Below, in pieces: positions 59,009 to 64,000 of a stretch of 64,000 bases of DNA. The stretch is from contig NZ_CACRYJ010000048.1 in assembly GCF_902703175.1 (NCBI RefSeq), forward strand, positions 1 through 64,000. Direction: 5' to 3'. Each line of letters starts with the position of its first letter. The first letter of the stretch is position 1. The position numbers and the translations under genes are program-made. The stretch comes from Occultella aeris. Lineage in GTDB: Bacteria > Actinomycetota > Actinomycetes > Actinomycetales > Beutenbergiaceae. The notes below the pieces were generated by a model. It was not told the DNA's origin. It made no database searches and was given only the letters and a program-made list of their open reading frames with translations.

Positions 59009-59902
59009 TCAGATCCCGCTGGGACCGGATCGGGTCCGGGTGTACCTCCTGTCCTCGACGGCGGCGCGGGTGACCTCGAGCGCCGCCTGGCTGGCGTCGT
59101 AGGTGCGCTGAGCGATCGCCACGAACACGCAGTCCACGACGGTGAGCTGAGCGAGGCGGCTGGCGGTCGCCCCTGACCGGAACGTCGTCTCCCGGGCAGC
59201 GGTGAGCAGCACGCGGTCGGCGAGCCGCGCGATCGGCGATTCGGGGGCGTTCGTCAGAGCCACCGTGGTAGCACCACGTGCCCCGGCGAGCCGGAGCGCC
59301 TCGACGGTGTCGATAGTGGTCCCGGTGTGGGAGATCCCGATCGCGACGTCCCGCTCCCCGAGCAGCGCGGCCGACGTGAGAGCGAGGTGGGAGTCGGCGT
59401 GCGCGAACGCGACCCGCCCGATCCGGTGCAGTTTCTGCTGCAGGTCCGTTGCGACCGTTCCGGAGGCGCCGACCCCGTAGATGTCCACCCGGCCCGCCGT
59501 CGCGATGGCCTCAACCACGGCCTCGAGTTCCGGGACGGACAGGGAGCGGGCCGTGTCCTCCACGGCGCGGGCATCGGCATAGGCGATCTTCGCGATCACG
59601 CTGGCCAGATCGTCACCCTCGGCGATGTCCCCGGTGCGCAGCTCGCGCTCGGCGACGGCATCGCTGCGGCCGGTCTCGGCGGCGATGGCGAGCCGGAACT
59701 CCCGGTACCCGGCCAGGCCGAGCTCGTGGCACAACCGCATCACAGTCGTCTGGCTGACGCCGCTCGCCGCGGACAGGTCGGTGATGGTGGACCGCGCGGC
59801 TCGCCGGGGGTCCTCCAGCACGTACTCGGCCACGCGCCGGATCGAGGGCTGGAACTGGTCCAGGCCCCCGCGTAGGCGCAACACCAATGGGGCTTGGATC
59901 AT
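59009..59902 (-). CDS. MurR/RpiR-family transcriptional regulator
   Basis: A 297-residue regulator: HTH_6 domain (RRVAEYVLEDPRRAARSTITDLSAASGVSQTTVMRLCHELGLAGYREF) followed by a SIS phosphosugar-binding domain (AGRVDIYGVGASGTVATDLQQKLHRIG, GISHTGTTIDTVEALRLAGARGATTVALTN). Next to murQ and anmK it probably senses MurNAc-6-phosphate or a related ester, as MurR does in Escherichia coli. Its ATG overlaps the murQ stop by 4 bp. As an internal operon gene it would report on flux through the pathway. Confidence 0.92.
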   Translation of the reverse strand: MIQAPLVLRLRGGLDQFQPSIRRVAEYVLEDPRRAARSTITDLSAASGVSQTTVMRLCHELGLAGYREFRLAIAAETGRSDAVAERELRTGDIAEGDDLASVIAKIAYADARAVEDTARSLSVPELEAVVEAIATAGRVDIYGVGASGTVATDLQQKLHRIGRVAFAHADSHLALTSAALLGERDVAIGISHTGTTIDTVEALRLAGARGATTVALTNAPESPIARLADRVLLTAARETTFRSGATASRLAQLTVVDCVFVAIAQRTYDASQAALEVTRAAVEDRRYTRTRSGPSGI

Positions 59903-60861
59903 CCGTGGCGCTCTCCGCGGGCGGCGGCGACGGCAGAGCGGACGCCACCGGGATCGGCGATCCGGTTCGCGTCGGGCGGGAACTCGGCGATCAGCTCGCG
60001 CGCCTGCGCGACATCGATCCCTGCGATCAGGGCCACCAGTGCGGTCCGGGCATCCCCGGCCGCGGCGAGGACCTCCGCGCAGCGCTCGGGGTCCTGGTCC
60101 GTGGCCTGCACGAGCATCCGCACCGTGCGCGCACGCAGCTTCTGGTTCGTTGGAGCGACTTCGGTCATCAGGTTCGAGTACGTCTTGCCGAGGCGGACCA
60201 TGACAGCCGTGGAGAACATGTTCAGGACCATCTTCTGCGCCGTGCCCGCCTTCATCCGGGTGGAGCCCGTGATGACCTCCGGCCCGGTGTCGACGAGGAC
60301 GGCCACGTCGACGTCCTCGGCCAGCGCGGCCCGGGGGTTCGTCGCGATCAGCGCGGTCCGGGCCCGGCGCTCCCGGGCATGGCTGAGGGCACCTCCCACG
60401 TACGGTGTGCGGCCGCTGGCGGCGAGGCCGATGACGAGGTCGGCAGGGCCGACATCGCCCAGATCTGCGGCCCCGGCCGTCGGGTCGTCCTCAACCCCTT
60501 CGACCGCGTGCATCATCGCGCGGTCGCCGCCGGCCAGGTGTGGCACGACGGTCTCGGGACCCACCCGGTAGGTGGGCAGCAGCTCGACGGCGTCGAGGAC
60601 GGCGAGCCGCCCGGACGTGCCGGCGCCGCTGTAGTGGATCCGTCCACCGACGCTCAGGGCTTCCACGGCGAGGTCCACCAGGGCCGTCACCTGGTCCGCG
60701 ACGGCCCGGACCGCCGTCAGCACGGCCTCGTCCTCGGCGATCATCAGGCGCACCAGGTCACCGGTTCGGAGCCGGTCGACGTCCTCGGTACGAGGGTTGC
60801 GCTCCTCGGTGGGCGAGCGCAGGCCCAGCACCTCGCGCCAATCATGGGGCTTCTCGGCCAT
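59899..60861 (-). CDS. murQ: N-acetylmuramic acid 6-phosphate etherase
   Basis: Cleaves the lactyl ether of MurNAc-6-phosphate to GlcNAc-6-phosphate and lactate. The 320-residue SIS-fold product has ERNPRTEDVDRL, GGRIHYSGAGTSGRLAVLDAVELLPTY, GDRAMMHAVEGVEDDP, GLAASGRTPYVGGAL and TGPEVITGSTRMKAGTAQKMVLNM, all typical of MurQ. The ATG at 60861 has AAGGATGACC upstream; an ATG at 60867 overlapping the anmK stop is the alternative. Operon with anmK and the rpiR-type gene. Confidence 0.96.
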   Translation of the reverse strand: MAEKPHDWREVLGLRSPTEERNPRTEDVDRLRTGDLVRLMIAEDEAVLTAVRAVADQVTALVDLAVEALSVGGRIHYSGAGTSGRLAVLDAVELLPTYRVGPETVVPHLAGGDRAMMHAVEGVEDDPTAGAADLGDVGPADLVIGLAASGRTPYVGGALSHARERRARTALIATNPRAALAEDVDVAVLVDTGPEVITGSTRMKAGTAQKMVLNMFSTAVMVRLGKTYSNLMTEVAPTNQKLRARTVRMLVQATDQDPERCAEVLAAAGDARTALVALIAGIDVAQARELIAEFPPDANRIADPGGVRSAVAAARGERHG

Positions 60862-60863
60862 GG

Positions 60864-62069
60864 TCATCCTTCCTCGAGAACGAGCGTGTGCACCGGGACA
60901 CGTCCGGTGGGGCACGGTGCAGGCGCGGGCGGCGTCAGGGATCCGAGGACGACGGCGGACCTCGCCCCCGTCGCCCGCCGACCGTCGACGCCGGGTACCG
61001 TGCCGGGCAGTCCACGCGCCGACAGGTAGCCGAGCAGCGCGAACATGTGGGCCTCCTTCGCCTCCGCAGCCAGGCCGAGCGCATCGGAGGTGACCACACC
61101 CGATAGCCGCGAGCGTAGCCCCGCCAGCAGGGTGGCGTTGCGCACCCCGCCGCCGGACACCACGACCCGTTCGGTGCCAGGCGCGTCCCGCACGATCGCC
61201 TCCGCGACGGTCCGGACCGTGAGTTCGGTGAGCGTCGCGAACAGGTCGTTGCCGGCTGGCACCGCCACGCCGGCGGCGGCCAGTGTTGCGGCGACGTACC
61301 CGGCGTCGAACGTCTCCCGACCGGTGCTCTTCGGCAGTGGCCGGGCGTAGTACGGCTCGGCGAGCAGCACCGACAGCGCGACGGGGTCCACCCGACCCGC
61401 GGCGGCCAGGCTCCCTTCCGGATCGAAGGGGTACCCGGTGGCTGCTGCGATCGCCGCGTCCAGGAGGCAGTTGCCGGGCCCGGTGTCGCCGGCACGCACC
61501 GGACCGTCACCGACCAGGGTGATGTTCGCGATGCCGCCGATGTTCAGCGCGGCCGTCGGGCGATCGCCGAGCCAGAGCGCGTCCAGCAGGCTCACCAGCG
61601 GGGCGCCCTGACCGCCGGCGGCGATGTCGGCGGTGCGCAGGTCATGGATCACGGGCCGCCCCGTACGCGCCGCGATCCACGCCGGCGAGCCCAGTTGCAA
61701 CGTGCCCCGCGCCGAGCCGGCCCGATCGCCCGCGTCACCACCGCCGTCGGGCGTGCCGTGCTCCACCCAGTGGTGCACCGTCTGGCCGTGGCTGACCACC
61801 AGATCCACGGCGCCCCACTCCTCGATCGCCCGGGCGCCCACGGCTGCGAACGCCTGCCCGATCTCGGTGTCCAGCCGGCACACCTCACCAAGGTCGGTGG
61901 CCGCCGGCGGCAGCGCAGCCAGGATCCGTCCGCGCAATGGCGCGGGCCAGCTCCGCTCCGTATGCGCCACCATCCGCATCCGGACCACCCCATCGGCATC
62001 GTCGAGCTCGGCCAGCGCCACGTCGATGGCATCGACCGAGGTGCCCGAACTCAGCGCGAGCACCCTCAT
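60864..62069 (-). CDS. anmK: Anhydro-N-acetylmuramic acid kinase
   Basis: Hydrolyses and phosphorylates 1,6-anhydro-MurNAc to MurNAc-6-phosphate, the substrate of MurQ. The 401-residue ASKHA-fold protein starts MRVLALSSGTSVDAIDVALAELDD, has VVSHGQTVHHWV, LQLGSPAWIAARTGRPVIHDLRTADIAAGGQGAPLVS, LNIGGIANITLVG and DTGPGNCLLDAAI, and the C-terminal VVSGGGVRNATLLAGL. The usual DG in the first motif reads DA here. ATG overlaps the upstream permease stop (ATGA). Confidence 0.95.
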   Translation of the reverse strand: MRVLALSSGTSVDAIDVALAELDDADGVVRMRMVAHTERSWPAPLRGRILAALPPAATDLGEVCRLDTEIGQAFAAVGARAIEEWGAVDLVVSHGQTVHHWVEHGTPDGGGDAGDRAGSARGTLQLGSPAWIAARTGRPVIHDLRTADIAAGGQGAPLVSLLDALWLGDRPTAALNIGGIANITLVGDGPVRAGDTGPGNCLLDAAIAAATGYPFDPEGSLAAAGRVDPVALSVLLAEPYYARPLPKSTGRETFDAGYVAATLAAAGVAVPAGNDLFATLTELTVRTVAEAIVRDAPGTERVVVSGGGVRNATLLAGLRSRLSGVVTSDALGLAAEAKEAHMFALLGYLSARGLPGTVPGVDGRRATGARSAVVLGSLTPPAPAPCPTGRVPVHTLVLEEG

Positions 62070-62902
62070 CCCTTCACCGCCCCTGCCGTCAGGCCGGATG
62101 CCAGGCGCCGCTGGACGACCACGAAGAAGATCACGACCGGAACCGTGATCAGCGAGGACGCGGCCATCACCGCCCCCCAGTCCGCGGTGTTCTGGCCGAA
62201 GAATCGCTGCAGGCCCACGGCCACCGTGTACTTGTCCGCGTCCTGCAGGAACGTGAGCGCGAAGATGAACTCGTTCCAGGCGGTGATGAACGAGAACACG
62301 CTGGTCGCCACAACGCCGGGTGCCACCAGCGGCAGCAGGACCGCCCAGAACATCCGGCCCCACGAGGCGCCGTCCATGTACGCGGCCTCCTCGACCTCCT
62401 TCGGCACCGCGGCCACGAAACCACGGAGCATCCAGACCGCGAACGGCAGCGAGAAGGCGAGGTAGACGATCACGAGGCCGAGGAGACTGTTCAGCATCTG
62501 CAGGTTCTTCGCCTGCAGGAACAACGGGATGACCAGGGCCTCGAGCGGGACCATCTGCACGATCAGGATCAGCACGAGCACCGCCTTGCGGAACGTGAAA
62601 GCGAAGCGTGCCACCGCGACCGCGGCGAGCAGGGCCACGGCCGCGGAGATGATCACGGTCCCCACCGCCACGATCGCCGAGTTCCGCATGAACTGGCCGA
62701 ACCCGCCGACGTCCAGGACCCGGACGAAGTGGTCGAGGGTCAGGTCCGTGGGGATCAGGGTGGCGCCGCGGTGCGCGGCGTCCACGTCGACCGCGCTGGA
62801 GAACATCCAGTACGCGGGGAACAGGGCGAACACTCCGATCGCAGCGACGCCGAGTGCCTTGCCGGCATTGGACCAGGCGAGGGCCGTACCGGTGCGCCTC
62901 AC
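62066..62902 (-). CDS. Sugar ABC importer permease (MalG type) of the MurNAc operon
   Basis: A 278-residue CUT1 permease with six helices, the EAA coupling loop VPKEVEEAAYMDGASWGRMFWAVLLPLV and the end VQRRLASGLTAGAVKG. The GTG at 62902 has GGAGGACCT before it and overlaps the stop of the first permease (GTGA). Co-expressed with anmK and murQ, so it most likely imports MurNAc- or anhydro-MurNAc-containing sugars. No ATPase gene is present. Confidence 0.94.
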   Translation of the reverse strand: MRRTGTALAWSNAGKALGVAAIGVFALFPAYWMFSSAVDVDAAHRGATLIPTDLTLDHFVRVLDVGGFGQFMRNSAIVAVGTVIISAAVALLAAVAVARFAFTFRKAVLVLILIVQMVPLEALVIPLFLQAKNLQMLNSLLGLVIVYLAFSLPFAVWMLRGFVAAVPKEVEEAAYMDGASWGRMFWAVLLPLVAPGVVATSVFSFITAWNEFIFALTFLQDADKYTVAVGLQRFFGQNTADWGAVMAASSLITVPVVIFFVVVQRRLASGLTAGAVKG

Positions 62903-63867
62903 AGGTCCTCCTCCTTGAACAGGGTGCGCATGTAGACCACTGTGATGACGAGGAGGATCCCGGTGAGCAGCACCGCGATGGCCGAGCCCATGCCGTACTT
63001 GCCCTGCGCGAAGGACTGGATGTAGGACCAGACACCCAGGTTGAACACCTCGGCGTTGCCGCCGTTGCCACCCGGCATCAGATAGATCTGGGTGAACACC
63101 TTGAAGTCCCAGATCGTGGAGAGGATCGTGACCACGGCGAAGACCGGCTTGAGCATCGGCGCAGTGATCTGCCAGAACCGTCGCCAGGCGCCGGCACCGT
63201 CCATGGTGGCCGCCTCGTAGAGCTCCTTCGGCACGGTGAGCAGGCCGGCGAGCACGGTGATCGCCACGAACGGGAAGCCGTGATGGACCACGTTCAGGGT
63301 GGCGATGGCATAGAAGCCGAGCCGGTCCGTGTACCAGTTCACGGTGCCTGGCTCGATGATGCCGAGCCCCGCCAGTACGCTCGCCACGAGCCCGTTCAGC
63401 GGATCGAACAGCCAGATCCAGACGTAGGTGCCGGTCACGGCGGGCACCGCCCAGGCGACCATGATCGCCGTCGAGCAGACCGTCTTCCAGAACGTGCCAA
63501 GGATGTTCAGGAACAGGGCCACCAGCGTGCCGAGTCCCACGGTCAACACCACACAGCAGGCGGCGAAGCCCACCGTGTTCGGCAGCACGACGGTCCACAG
63601 GTAGGAGTCGCCCAGGATCGCGGCGTAGTTCGCCCAGCCGATGTAGTTCGACTCTCCGGAGACCAGTTCGCGCAGGCCGAAGTCCTGGAAGGACAGGTCC
63701 ACCACGCGCACCAACGGCCACAGCAGCAGCACTGCCAGCACGACCAGGGTCGGCGCGAGCAGCACCCACGGGCGCACGGCGCGGCGCCGGGCTGCTCGGC
63801 GTCGATGCGCGTCCGGGGCCGGCCCGCGTGGCACCATCGGCGCCACGCGGGCCGTTGACGTGGTCAC
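62899..63867 (-). CDS. Sugar ABC importer permease (UgpA/MalF type) of the MurNAc operon
   Basis: A 322-residue CUT1 permease. An Arg-rich cytoplasmic start (RRRAARRRAVRPW) leads into the first helix VLLAPTLVVLAVLLLWPLV; the coupling loop is VPKELYEAATMDGAGAWRRFWQITAPML. The GTG at 63867 follows the end of the binding-protein gene by 1 nt. Works with the MalG-type partner encoded next. Confidence 0.94.
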   Translation of the reverse strand: MTTSTARVAPMVPRGPAPDAHRRRAARRRAVRPWVLLAPTLVVLAVLLLWPLVRVVDLSFQDFGLRELVSGESNYIGWANYAAILGDSYLWTVVLPNTVGFAACCVVLTVGLGTLVALFLNILGTFWKTVCSTAIMVAWAVPAVTGTYVWIWLFDPLNGLVASVLAGLGIIEPGTVNWYTDRLGFYAIATLNVVHHGFPFVAITVLAGLLTVPKELYEAATMDGAGAWRRFWQITAPMLKPVFAVVTILSTIWDFKVFTQIYLMPGGNGGNAEVFNLGVWSYIQSFAQGKYGMGSAIAVLLTGILLVITVVYMRTLFKEEDL

Positions 63868-63868
63868 C

Positions 63869-64000
63869 TCAGGACCCGGCGCTGAACGTCTCGTTCATGG
63901 CGGTGACCGCCTCCGCGGCTGCCTCCTCGACACCCATCCGCCCGGTCAGGATGTTCTGGACCATGGCCTCGACGGTCTTCGCGCCCTGGATCTGACCGAA
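63869..64000 (-). CDS. C-terminal end of an ABC sugar-binding protein (cut by window end)
   Basis: The last 43 codons of a minus-strand gene: FGQIQGAKTVEAMVQNILTG, then RMGVEEAAAEAVTAMNETFSAGS and a TGA stop. The helical end with MVQNILTGRMGVEEAAAEA is typical of family-1 sugar-binding proteins (VQ-ILTGK-S-EEAL pattern). It precedes the permeases by 1 nt, completing the receptor-permease-permease order. The start lies outside the window. Confidence 0.8.
   Translation of the reverse strand, partial: FGQIQGAKTVEAMVQNILTGRMGVEEAAAEAVTAMNETFSAGS

Noticed and set aside
1-64000. CRISPR array or phage region
   Set aside because: No regularly spaced repeats of CRISPR type and no phage structural or integrase genes were seen; the only tandem repeats are the 9-bp tract in tig and the 17-bp triplication at 23.1 kb.

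Overview
The window is a high-GC, gene-dense chromosomal segment from an actinobacterium. I infer Micrococcales, possibly near Ruania, Occultella or Beutenbergia; this rests on gene content, not a database match. Supporting signs are the clpP1-clpP2 pair, a mycothiol-type DsbA-fold enzyme, a YtrA-type gntR-DUF1648 pair, sugar ABC importers without their own ATPase, and many genes whose -10 box lies only 6-7 nt before the start codon, which predicts leaderless mRNAs.

Layout. (1) 0.4-5.0 kb: protein quality control, tig > clpP1 > clpP2 > clpX on the minus strand, with a candidate ClgR box. (2) 5-10 kb: small accessory genes, including a MerR-VOC fusion, a VOC protein, a nitronate monooxygenase, an ArsR/SRPBCC pair, an AhpD-like protein and a GNAT. 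(3) 10.2-11.5 kb: tRNA-Pro, tRNA-Gly and a cluster of cysteine-free (zinc-independent) ribosomal proteins S14, L31B and L32. (4) 11.8-28.3 kb: regulators with visible operators (GntR, PadR), cysK-cysE, rpiB, an M13 peptidase, a rhodanese-like protein preceded by a 10-codon polycysteine leader ORF, pepN and others.

(5) 28.4-42.6 kb: a pectin-use cassette. It has a secreted multidomain pectate lyase, an Opp/Dpp-type importer with a fused double ATPase, an oligogalacturonide lyase and a broken enzyme gene. On both sides lie direct-repeat copies of a PTS IIA / NAD-epimerase gene pair. The right copy is intact and sits behind malQ; the left copy is degraded. This looks like the footprint of an insertion or recombination event. 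(6) 42-49.3 kb: malQ, PTS parts (IIA, IIB, enzyme I), an MscS channel, a truncated haemoglobin and a thioesterase.

(7) 49.4-57.3 kb: a LacI-controlled sugar operon with a GHL6/GH42-like enzyme, a 2-hydroxyacid dehydrogenase, two permeases, a binding protein and a HIT protein. A consensus-like promoter carries a perfect 16-bp palindrome, a near-perfect second copy lies upstream, and a degenerate third copy lies at the start of the lacI-type gene. (8) 57.4-64 kb: an N-acetylmuramic-acid salvage operon on the minus strand: binding protein (cut by the window end), two permeases, anmK, murQ, an RpiR regulator and a secreted GHL10/DUF187-type hydrolase.

Taken together, the second half of the window is a carbohydrate-scavenging region in which extracellular hydrolases, importers and cytoplasmic enzymes are grouped by substrate.
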